Origin: Leishmania donovani
Lineage: Eukaryota; Euglenozoa; Kinetoplastea; Trypanosomatida; Trypanosomatidae
NCBI RefSeq assembly: GCF_000227135.1
Contig: NC_018253.1
Location: 34,313-98,312 of the forward strand
DNA: 64,000 nt
Reading direction: 5' to 3'
The translations under genes and the position numbers were made by a program. The notes below the pieces were generated by a model. That model was given only the letters and a program-made list of their open reading frames with translations, was not told the origin of the DNA and ran no database searches. This document shows, one piece after another, positions 18,300 to 27,155 of the stretch (its first letter is position 1; each line of letters opens with the position of its first letter).

Positions 18300-19385
18300 T
18301 GGCGTGCGTTGCAGCTGGCGGTATGCGTGGTTTTTGATTTGTGCGGGCTCGCACGCTTCGAGATCGCTGACGGTCAGCAAGGAGAAACCGTCGCTGGCAA
18401 GGTGGTCACATGGAGCGGAGACGTATGGAGATGATGAATGCCGGCGCGACACAGTGCGAGGCGGCCTATCAGCGCGTATGTGCAGCGCACGTGGGGCCAA
18501 GGGAGGGCGAGCGAGGGACTGGCAGGGCAAAGTTAGCCGACTCAGCGTTTCCTCCTCCTCTGCAGTCGCATAAGCACGCACGGCCCACAGAGGAGGCGAG
18601 TAAGGAGACCAGAACGTGATCAGACACAGGCACGCGACACACGAAGAAACGGGGAAGGGTGTAGTCGGCCGAGAGGGAAGTGAAACCGCATCTTAGCGCA
18701 AGAGCCCCCACCAAGCAATCATGAGCACTTTGCCGACGTGCTGGGCACGACGCAGCGACTTCGGCTGGCCAACGGCCCTGTAGCAGGGAGGACGGGGGAG
18801 GGTAGCCATCCTGCCTCTTTCTCTCGCGCTGAGACGCAGAGCAAGGGAGGAGCGGAGCCCAGAAGGTGTCCGCGCGCGGGTTGCAGAGATGGCGTGCGCC
18901 TCCCTATCGAGCACCGCCGGCGTCGACACGGCAGCGACTACCGCTGCCGTGCACGTCCCTGTGGTGGAGAGAGAGGCCATGAGTGTCCGTGGATTCGTAC
19001 GCGTTGCCCGGCACGCTTAAGAGTGAGTTCCGTGATGACAGAGATGCACTAGTTCACGGTGTGGTCATGCAGGTGTTTGGCTGTGCCGACTCTTCCCACA
19101 TTCGCTCCCCTCCCCCCCCCCGTTTGTGTACGTTACTCGATCTCGCGATCGGAGGGCGTAGGAATAGTGAGAGAGGGGCGGCCATGATGCAATGTTGGCT
19201 GGGTACGCAAGAGCACCGAGCTCCCTATTTCTGCACCGGCACACATCATGCGTAAAAGCAACAGTGCTGAAATGATTCGAGGCGAGGCTACGCGCGGTGC
19301 GTGTGACCGCCTTCGACACGCTCAGCTGCTCTGTCTACGACCTTCCCGATCTCTCTTCAGTTACCAGGTTGGCAGCGATTCAGGC
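18300..19385. other. Intergenic region, no gene seen
   Basis: About 1.1 kb between the SIR2 stop and the Pelota start. The part just upstream of Pelota stays open in the Pelota frame (to 18581) and may encode nothing. C/G-runs lie near 19108-19120. No repeat or RNA gene was recognised. Confidence 0.55.
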
Positions 19386-20507
19386 TCACGTCTCATTCGG
19401 CGCCCTCTGTGCAGTAGCTGGTGCTGCATCGGATAAGCGCATGTGCTTTGCCAGCGCCTCGCTCAGCCCCAGGTACTCCGCCAGCGTCACCACGTTCTCC
19501 TGGCAGTCGCCGCGGAAGAGAACATCCCGGCAGACATCGGGGTGGGCGTGGTAGTCACCGTACTGCCCGTAGCCGTCGCTCGAGCTGGACGTCGACGCCT
19601 CTTTGACCTCCTCGTTTGGCGACGAGGGGCTGTCCTCTGTTCCCCCCTCCTCGCGCCGTGGCGACGCGGACGGGGAACAACTCTGCGAAGAGGACGAGCG
19701 TCCCTCCTTGGCAACCGCATCCTCGTGGACGGTGTTGAGCGGGTCATCAGGAAAGCGGAAGAGGAGGCCGCCAACTCGCTCACGGTTCATGACAACGCGC
19801 GGGACTGACTTGGGCACGACGCACGGCAGCAACGCGAACGGGTGCACCTGCATCGATGTCCCGATGATGATGACCAGCTCCGCGATCGGGGCGTCGTGGT
19901 GCAGCGCGTCGAAGAACGCGTCCGGCAAATTTTCACCAAAGAAAACGACGTTGGGCTTCACAATGCCGCCGCATGTAGAGCAGCGGGAGACCGTACCGCT
20001 CATCGCCTCCAGGTAGTTCTGCTCAATGCTGAATGGTGTGTGGCATTCAATGCAGGCGGCAGCAGCGAAAGAGCCATGCGCCTCGACGAGGAGCTCCGGC
20101 GACACGCCCGCTGCCTTCTCCAGGCCGTCAATGTTCTGCGTGCAGCAGCGCAGGAGACGGCCCTCGTCTTGCAACAGTCGGATGAAGTGATGTACCGCGG
20201 TGGGCTGAAAGTGCCCAGGCCACAAGTTCAGCTCCCGTGCGATAGAGTAGAATATCTCTGGCTTCTCGCGCAGAAGGGTCAGTGAAAAGGCATCGGTCGT
20301 GTCTTCGAGGTTGTACTTGCCGAGGTTGGCGTAGATCCCGGTGTCAGGTGAGCGAAAGTCTGGGATGCCGGCAGCTACACTGGCGCCTGCTCCGACGAGC
20401 ACGAGAATGCGCCGCACATTCTTCTCCCTGATGTAGCGCGCAAGCCCTTCCAAGGTCGGCTCTCCGAGGACATGCTCCTGATGTGGCGCTCTCGGAGACG
20501 CTGTCAT
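19386..20507 (-). CDS. SIR2rp1: SIR2-related protein 1, NAD-dependent deacetylase
   Basis: This 373-residue protein starts at MTASPRAPHQ (20507); the two codons before it are not preceded by an ATG. All sirtuin hallmarks are present: GAGASVAAGIPDFRSP (NAD binding), CTQNIDGLE, catalytic His in EAHGSF, zinc ligands CIECH...CSTCG, and GTSMQVHPF. A Ser/Glu-rich insertion (about residues 255-325, Ser runs and EEGG) interrupts the C-terminal part, as I recall for Leishmania SIR2rp1. That protein is mainly cytosolic, deacetylates tubulin in vitro and supports amastigote survival (literature on L. infantum). From memory the sequence is almost identical to L. infantum SIR2, supporting an Old World Leishmania. 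Confidence 0.97.
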   Translation of the reverse strand: MTASPRAPHQEHVLGEPTLEGLARYIREKNVRRILVLVGAGASVAAGIPDFRSPDTGIYANLGKYNLEDTTDAFSLTLLREKPEIFYSIARELNLWPGHFQPTAVHHFIRLLQDEGRLLRCCTQNIDGLEKAAGVSPELLVEAHGSFAAAACIECHTPFSIEQNYLEAMSGTVSRCSTCGGIVKPNVVFFGENLPDAFFDALHHDAPIAELVIIIGTSMQVHPFALLPCVVPKSVPRVVMNRERVGGLLFRFPDDPLNTVHEDAVAKEGRSSSSQSCSPSASPRREEGGTEDSPSSPNEEVKEASTSSSSDGYGQYGDYHAHPDVCRDVLFRGDCQENVVTLAEYLGLSEALAKHMRLSDAAPATAQRAPNET

Positions 20508-21115
20508 CTCCAAATTAGCGTGAAGTTAGTCTTAAAAGGAGCCGCCGGTGAGCAAATTGCGATTAGCAGCGCGTGGCAAGAAAGACGAGAGCGAAGAGGA
20601 CGCGTCACCTCCAAACGCCGAGCACGATGCGTGACTCCGCAACCGCAGAGGAAGCTGCGTGGTTTAGAAATGGCACGTTGAACGCAGAGAGAGAGAGGGT
20701 GTGCCGGAAAGGAGGTGTGCTGGAGGAGACGAAAAGGTATGCCCGCGCCTGGAAAATGACAAGGTCGAGGGTCGCCGAAACGAAAAGGCGGATGCGAGGA
20801 GAAGCGACAACGCTGTCTCCCAGTCAAACACTCGGCAGCACATCCGCTCACAGAAAATGCAGATGGATCACTGAGCTGGTGTTGTATTAATCCCGGAAGG
20901 AGGATATATATATATATATATATGCATGTGATATGGGATACAGAGGCGTTGTTTAAAGGGGAGACCCGCTGCGGATGAGCGAGCGGCAGCGGCTTGGCCG
21001 AGGCAGATACACAAGAGTGAGGCGGAGACGGCCGCAGTGGTGGCACAGCCGCGTCTTTCGCGCATCACCGCGTGTACCTACAATGCCTGGGAATCGGCAA
21101 CGCGACGTGTCACCG
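20508..21115. other. Intergenic region, no gene seen
   Basis: About 0.6 kb, with a TA microsatellite at 20904-20923 and purine-rich plus-strand stretches. No protein-like frame. Confidence 0.6.
20904..20923. repeat. (TA)n microsatellite
   Basis: An uninterrupted alternating A/T run of about 20 bases between the LDAH-like and SIR2 genes. Confidence 0.95.
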
Positions 21116-22060
21116 TTAACAGTGCTTCAGAATGGCGTTGCGCGCAACCGTCTCGCTGTGGTTGAGGCACCATGCATGAGGCACTCCTGCATCTTCCTCG
21201 ATCACGCAGGCGCCGAGCCGCGGGCAAACACCTCCGATTTCCTCAGCGAACGACAGTGGCGCCCAGCCGTCTTTCTTGACGTAGTAGAGGATGAGGCGCT
21301 CCTGCACACAGCGCAGGAGGGCTGCGTCGGGTTGCAGGAGCATGCGAAATTCTGTCATCGCCATATACAGCGAGTTCGTCAGGCACCAGCGGTGTAAGTG
21401 GTGTGCAAGGGTTTCAGCAAGGGCGAGAGAGAGCGATGGCTCCGACGTCGTAATGAGGAGAAGCCGCAGTTTGTACGGCAGCAGCTCCAGCAGCACGGCA
21501 AGCATGGCAAGACACCACTGTGCGAGCGTGCTGCTAAGATAGAAGAGACGGCGCCCGTTGGGCGAGTCACGCATGTGTGACATGACGGGGCACAGCCCGA
21601 AGCACTTCTTTATGGTGGAGTACCGCGCCACCATTTGCAGCGCCACGAAGCCGCCGACGCTGTGCCCGGCAGCGTAGATGTTTCCATTGTACTTGCGCTC
21701 TGCGTTCTTGTTCATGAGGGTGGCCACAAAGCTTTCGGCGATGTCCACCTGATCCGCCAGCGAGAAGACGCGGCCTTCATTGAGCTCGGTGAGGCTGTGG
21801 CCCGCGTAGCCCATCACGAGCACGTCGAACTTGTTCGTCTCGAGGAACGCGCACAACGGCTCGTAAAACTGCACCAATCCTGGGTTGCCGGGGAAGAAGA
21901 CGAGCAGCTTGCGATGGGAGTTGGGCAGCCGCCGGCCATCGTTTGAGCTCTCCTCCGTCGAGAGATACTGCAGCAGGTTGGAGGAGCTCTGCAGCACGTC
22001 CACCACGGCACCGCCGGCCACCGGCGCCCTCCACGCCACAATCGTGTTGTGTGAGGACAT
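21116..22060 (-). CDS. LDAH-like (lipid droplet-associated hydrolase) alpha/beta hydrolase
   Basis: The protein has 314 residues from MSSHNTIVAW (22060). The N-terminal FFPGNPGLVQFYEPL motif is diagnostic of the C2orf43/LDAH family (DUF2305). The nucleophile elbow is GHSVGG, and a C-terminal Asp and His (VPHAWCLNH) could complete the Ser-Asp-His triad. A hydrophobic stretch in the middle (LAMLAVLLELLPYKLRLLL) fits membrane or droplet association. Family members bind lipid droplets and have debated ester hydrolase activity. The substrate in trypanosomatids is unknown. Confidence 0.88.
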   Translation of the reverse strand: MSSHNTIVAWRAPVAGGAVVDVLQSSSNLLQYLSTEESSNDGRRLPNSHRKLLVFFPGNPGLVQFYEPLCAFLETNKFDVLVMGYAGHSLTELNEGRVFSLADQVDIAESFVATLMNKNAERKYNGNIYAAGHSVGGFVALQMVARYSTIKKCFGLCPVMSHMRDSPNGRRLFYLSSTLAQWCLAMLAVLLELLPYKLRLLLITTSEPSLSLALAETLAHHLHRWCLTNSLYMAMTEFRMLLQPDAALLRCVQERLILYYVKKDGWAPLSFAEEIGGVCPRLGACVIEEDAGVPHAWCLNHSETVARNAILKHC

Positions 22061-23575
22061 TGCCGGCCAAGAACAGCAGGTGAAAGAGACAAGAAACACT
22101 CAAAATAGGGCGAGCGCGCGCGCAGGGGAGAAGCACGGGAGGTGACGAGGGGCACAGACGAGACGCTCGAGCGGTGCGCAACCGCGGGGTGTGACGACCG
22201 CGAAGGAGAGCGGCCGCAAGCCACCACAACGGGCAAGCGAACGAGGCGAAAAGAGAAGAGAGAGGGCGTGAGCACGCCAATACGGGCGCCGCACGCACGC
22301 CTTATCTGTCTGTCTCTGAGTCCCTCTTATCTGAGTTTGGTGCGAGGCGGCAGAGAGTGGTCTGGATGCGATACCCATCTATCGCGAGCTGGAGAGAAGA
22401 CGAAAAGTGAAGAAGAAGAAACATGTCAGATGAAAGGCGGAGATGGACAGTTTCTGAGGCGGTGGGGGAAGCCGGGGGGAGGGCCCGTTAAGCGCCGAAG
22501 CCAACGATGCAGAAGCGAGCGGTGGGGAGGAGTGACCGAGAAAGTGCGGCGGTCTCTTTGACAGCACTAAAATACATGTCTCTCCAGCGCACCAACCACA
22601 CGCACCAGTGGAAACCAGTAAAACAAACAAAAGAAAAAACGAAATGGTCTCAGCGGTGGCGCAGCCTTTCACAGGATTGCAACGCCTGCATGCGAGGCGC
22701 GGCGGAGGGCAGAGGAGGCGAAGCAGACGTAGACGGGTGACGTGGCCACCAATGCGCGTGTGGCAGTGGGTAGAGGTGCGTGTCAATCACTCAAGGGAGA
22801 GGCTGCCTCGAGTTGCGATTCCTTTCCTGCGACTGGAAGTGGCAGTGTCTCGCCAACAACGTCGTACGCACGCATGCACACGCCGACACATGGAGAGAAG
22901 ACGAGAGGTGCCGGCGCGCAGCACTGCAAGCACAAGAGGAAACAAGAAGTAACAGAAGAGGAGCGCGACACGTGCGTGCAGGAAGACAGAGAGAAAGGAT
23001 GAGGTCGACGAGGGGCACATGTGACAACTTGTCTCTCACACTCATACGCCACTAGGTGGGCAGCGTGGCGCGACTGCGTCATGGTTGGCACGCACGCAGG
23101 CGGGAGCACAGAGGGCAATGATGCTAATTCAAGAGAGAGGTACGAATCACCAACACCGGTGCCCCTTCCACACATGATACCGGCCTACTCTCTTCTTGAA
23201 CGCTGAGGCATCAACTGAGAAAGCAGAGAAAAGAAACGCCAAGCGCGGCATCACCTCGCCCGCCCGCACCAAGTCTCACCCCCGCCCCCCGCTCCACCCC
23301 TCTTCTCTTTCATTGAGCCCTCCGCGGGCGGTGCGCACACCTGTGCCTTCGTGGTGGTGCGCCATCATCCGAGAATACTAAAAAGAAGACACATACAAAA
23401 AGAAGAATGCACTTTACAGCGTGTTCCGCGGCTGCACGCCAGCACGCAGAAGCGGAGGGGGAGGGCGCGGCAGAGAGTTAGAGAAAGGATGTCGACAGGG
23501 CGTAAGGCGTCGACCCAACTCTTTGGGCAGGCGCTGCTGAAGCCGCCGCCCTCCTTCCCTCCCCCGCTCGCGCCT
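22061..23575. other. Intergenic region, no gene seen
   Basis: About 1.5 kb between the unknown 378-residue protein and the LDAH-like gene. It is composed of purine-rich plus-strand stretches and GC-rich spacer. The open frames are Arg/Ser/Leu-rich and overlap one another on both strands. No repeat, RNA gene or protein was recognised. Confidence 0.55.
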
Positions 23576-24712
23576 TCACGATTGCGAAGCAGGCTCACTG
23601 GTGCGGCCAAGGCGCCGCAGCGTTGCGTGCTTGAGCTCCACAAGCTCCTCGTACGTCAGCTGGGACAGCACGGAATGCCGAGTCGACGGCGATCTCTCCC
23701 GCTTTACCGCATCGGAAAGTGGCGCAGGCGTAACAGGCACCGCCGGGAAGGACAGTGCCGCTGAGCAGGTCGGGGCTGCACTCCCTCCAGCCAGCTGCAC
23801 ACCCGTCGAAGGCTTTTGCCAGTGAAAAGCGCGAAGGAGCGGTGCATACACCGCTGTGAGGTACGACTCCAGCGTGCATTCACGCTCGAGCCCTTCGGGG
23901 TCGCGCACCATCAGCGTGGCGCTCTGCGGAGACGCAAAGGTGATCCATACCGGGCGATCGATCACGAAGAGGCCGTCTGACCCAAGGCGAACAACGCTCA
24001 CATGACGAGGAAACCCGCACTCGACGAGCAGTTCTGCAATGGCCACGTCCTCGGACCGCTGAATGCCGTCAGGCGGGGTGAGACTGTACTTCGCTGCTGT
24101 TGGGGAGAGCAGCAATCTATATTGGCGCTGCACCTCCGCGAGCTCCGCGTAGGCATCGGAGGCGGAGGTAGATGTCCCCTGTGAAGGTGAGGGAAGCCTT
24201 GCATCGTTGTTCGACCCAAGAGCATGCGTCTCGCGGAGCTGATAGCATGCCAGAATTGACAGCAGCTGTGCACCCTCGTGTCGGAGTCTCGCGCATTCCT
24301 TGCGTAACGCAGCTACCTCTGTCGCTTGTCCAGAAGCGGTTGTTTCATTAGAGGCGTGCACAGGCGATGGTACCGGCGACGTGGTGTGCGTGAGCGCGTC
24401 GTTGGAGGCAGGTGGCGGCGGTGGTGAGCGGAAGCCGAGCAGACGCAGAGACGCCCGCTCCTCCTGCGTGAAACTAAGGTCGCGATGCTGCTTCACCTCG
24501 ACAAACCGTCTATGGAGTCGCGCTGTATCCGCCCATAGGCGGCGCATGTGCTTAGCAGCGCTGGAAGCTGCCGCGACGACATGAACGTCAGCGCACGGCG
24601 TTGGCGCTTCACACAGAAGCCGCGTCTGGCACCACTGCCTCTCGTACGCCTCCTCCAGCGCCCGAAACGACGCCTCTGTGAGAGGAAGCTTGTCTACGCC
24701 CTCGGTCTCCAT
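23576..24712 (-). CDS. Conserved-looking protein of unknown function, helical N-terminus
   Basis: The protein has 378 residues from METEGVDKLP (24712); the two codons before have no ATG. The first 180 residues are rich in Ala, Glu and Arg with heptad-like spacing (EVAALRKECARLRHEGAQLLSIL), suggesting coiled coil interrupted by a Pro/Ser linker. Residues about 215-300 look globular (IAELLVECGFPRHVSVVRLG...VWITFASPQSATLMVRD). A second low-complexity linker precedes a short C-terminal helix (SQLTYEELVELKHATLRRLGR). The ordered blocks and amphipathic pattern argue for a real gene. I recognise no family and no catalytic motif. A kinetochore or cytoskeletal structural role would fit but is a guess. 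Confidence 0.75.
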   Translation of the reverse strand: METEGVDKLPLTEASFRALEEAYERQWCQTRLLCEAPTPCADVHVVAAASSAAKHMRRLWADTARLHRRFVEVKQHRDLSFTQEERASLRLLGFRSPPPPPASNDALTHTTSPVPSPVHASNETTASGQATEVAALRKECARLRHEGAQLLSILACYQLRETHALGSNNDARLPSPSQGTSTSASDAYAELAEVQRQYRLLLSPTAAKYSLTPPDGIQRSEDVAIAELLVECGFPRHVSVVRLGSDGLFVIDRPVWITFASPQSATLMVRDPEGLERECTLESYLTAVYAPLLRAFHWQKPSTGVQLAGGSAAPTCSAALSFPAVPVTPAPLSDAVKRERSPSTRHSVLSQLTYEELVELKHATLRRLGRTSEPASQS

Positions 24713-25802
24713 CCGCACTGGTGCTGCAGAGTGCTTCCTCCAAGTGTGGGGATGTGCATAGGGACATTTCTATGGGTGCATGGACCTAATGGGTCGGGTG
24801 TGCGGCACGTAACGGTGTGCCGTCTCGCTGAAGTCCGGTCTTGGCAGAAAGAGGCGGTGGCGTGGCGCACGCGAGAGCACGGGTGGGCCCGCAAAAACAC
24901 GCCCGCACAAGGACGAGCAGGGCCTCTCGTTCCTTTGTGTATGTGTATGTGTGTGCGCGTTCAATTAGCTGTAGACGGGCAGCTAAGTGCGGAGAGGCGT
25001 TGTCGTGCCGACGTATCGGGGTTTAGTGCCCCCGTGGTTGCGTGCCTGTGAGGTGTTGCACCAGCAACCCAACGCGTGCGCGCGGCGCATTGCAAATGGT
25101 GATGCGGTAAAGAGCAAGATTGAGTTGAGACGTCGTCTGAGTTAGCTGCTGGTGTTGCACGTAGTTCCAAGACACATCCGCAATAAAGACGCGGTCGGTG
25201 TGCATGCCGCGATCGGCACTGGCGTCCACAGTTACAGCCGCAAACGCCTGTGTGGACGAGGAGGGAGGAAAGCGAAGGCCCGAAAAAGGAGATGCGCACG
25301 TCCGGTTCTGCCCGCATCGTTCCTACTGCACTGGCGCGCACGCACAAGTATCCTTCCAGCACTCTCGATCGCCCCCTCCCTCTCCTCTTCCACGCCCGCG
25401 TCGGACACTTCGCCGCCGACTTGCCTGTGTCTCGGCGTTTGCCTTTGTCGTTGGCCGCGGCTTCCCTGTTCGCTCCTTTTCAGCCCTGTTGCTGTCGAGC
25501 ACCACGCGCATGTCTCGCGGTGGCCTGCCTGAATATTACCAACGACAATGTAGCAGCACCAACAAACCGATCGAGAGAGAAGAATGAGCGAGGGGCGTGT
25601 ATCCACATGCATTGCTGAAGCTTTTCGCTCTCTTCCCCTCCCGCGCATCGACCTTTCCAGCGCCGCCACACGGCCTCTCCACCACTACCGAATGGCACCA
25701 ACGTACACCCCACCCACGCAGGAAGGGCATCACGCCTGAGACTCTATACACACATGCACGCCCACACACATACGCATATGTTTATCTGCGGGGCCCCGCG
25801 TC
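24713..25802. other. Intergenic region, no gene seen
   Basis: About 1.1 kb between the eIF4E6 stop and the start of the unknown protein. The plus-strand frames here are Arg/Ser/Pro/His-rich and not protein-like. A TG-rich stretch at about 24935-24960 on the plus strand is the only simple repeat. Confidence 0.55.
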
Positions 25803-26351
25803 CTACTTGAACGGGCGAGCGCTCACCGTAATGCCGGGGATGGTGGAGAGGGTAGACACGAGGTACTTCTCCATCGCCGCGTTGTACGGACTTTGGTGCG
25901 CCCACACCTCAATGCGCACGGACTCCTTGTACATGGCACTGCCCTTGTGGCCGATGCGCACAATGTCGCACAGGCACTCCCCTTTGCAGGCGTCGCGACT
26001 GATCGCCTCCCCAAGCACGACCGCGACAACGTACGTCAGTGCCTCGCGGCATTGCGTCTTGGTCTTGCAGAAGATGGAGAAGCGCATGCCACCCGGGAAG
26101 CTCTCAAACTGCGGCTCAATTTTGTTACGCGAGAAGACGAGGTTGTCATCGTTCGGCAGCAGTGTGATGGGTGGCAGCGTGTTAATGGTGCTGTACACTT
26201 CCTCAATGGTGGAGACGTAGCCGAGCTCCTTGGTCTCATGCTCGTACTCGTTGCCCTTCGAGGCCGGGATGTAGAAGACAAACCATTTGTCCTTGAGCGG
26301 GTGCAGCGGGGCTGAGGAGGTGCTCTCCTTGGTGGGATTGCGGTCTGCCAT
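25803..26351 (-). CDS. EIF4E6: eIF4E-like cap-binding protein, IF4E-6 type
   Basis: The protein has 182 residues from MADRNPTKES (26351). The eIF4E fold is recognisable from HPLKDKWFVFYI through IEPQFESFPGGMRFSIF to the C-terminal VRIEVWAHQSP. Aligned by eye to human eIF4E, the cap-stacking Trp56 and Trp102 correspond to Tyr36 and Phe82, while Glu103 is kept as Glu83. The eIF4G-contacting Trp73 corresponds to Tyr53. The small size and genomic position fit Leishmania IF4E-6 (from memory LmjF.26.0240). Its T. brucei orthologue associates with an eIF4G5 complex. Cap affinity cannot be inferred from the sequence. Confidence 0.88.
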   Translation of the reverse strand: MADRNPTKESTSSAPLHPLKDKWFVFYIPASKGNEYEHETKELGYVSTIEEVYSTINTLPPITLLPNDDNLVFSRNKIEPQFESFPGGMRFSIFCKTKTQCREALTYVVAVVLGEAISRDACKGECLCDIVRIGHKGSAMYKESVRIEVWAHQSPYNAAMEKYLVSTLSTIPGITVSARPFK

Positions 26352-27155
26352 GCTGGCCCAAAGATGTGTTCGCTTTTCAGGTTGTGTGTTCGTGTAATGC
26401 GGTCGGCTGCACCACGCCAAAGCATAACCGACCACGGCTGCGCAGGCGGCTCAGAGGCTGAAGGAAGTCGGCGGAACGGCGGCGGTGATGTGATCGATCG
26501 GTGCCGCGCGTGTGCGTGTGTTTGGCGATACCCAGGCAGGGAGAGAGATGCTGTCAGGGGGGGGAGAAGGGGGGGGGGGCAGGAACGCGAACAACTCAAG
26601 AAACGGAATGAGCGCAGCAGACAAGCGCGCGCGCACAAGCACACGTACTCGTTAAGCCCTCGGCGTTGAGGTGGCCACGAGAGGAGTACGCGCGAAGAGA
26701 AAGGGCGGGAAAGAGCTGCAGAGGCCGCAGAACGACAGACGGGAAGAGGAGAGTAGAAACGGCAGGCAACAAGAGGGAGGGGTGGCCGTCGGGGCCGTCC
26801 TGATGTCGGGCGCATTCAGTAATCACACGAACATGCATCAGGCAGATATGTCGGATGTTGCCGTGCTGCGTTGAAGCGGCACGTGCAGGGTGTAGTGACT
26901 CGGAGAGACACACGCACACATGCGTGTGCGCTGAGGCGGGCGCGCCTACAGAGAGAGAAAGCTGGGAAGAAAAGGGGCAGAGGCAGGGGGACGGGGGGAC
27001 GGGGGTGCGCGGGCCAAATGCACGGATAGGGTGTGCATAGTTCACACACGTCACCCACCGCCATCGCTGCACCACCCCCCCCCCTCTCACCCGCAAACAC
27101 GGTAAGCGGGGTATGACTTCGTTGGGTTGCTGCTGTTTCTTATACGCCACTTGGC
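26352..27155. other. Intergenic region, no gene seen
   Basis: About 0.8 kb. The G-runs at about 26557-26579 give a C-rich tract on the transcribed strand, with purine-rich stretches to 26780. This could serve trans-splicing of eIF4E6, but no single acceptor stands out. C-run near 27075-27085. Confidence 0.55.

Noticed and set aside
17004..18434. Long open frame on the plus strand opposite Pelota
   Set aside because: It is an antisense shadow created by the GC-rich third positions of Pelota. Composition is Leu/His/Arg-rich and the whole region is transcribed in the other direction.
18300..18581. N-terminal extension of Pelota by 94 codons
   Set aside because: Extension is Arg/Ser/Pro-rich and the family begins at MxLL; kept as leader or spacer.
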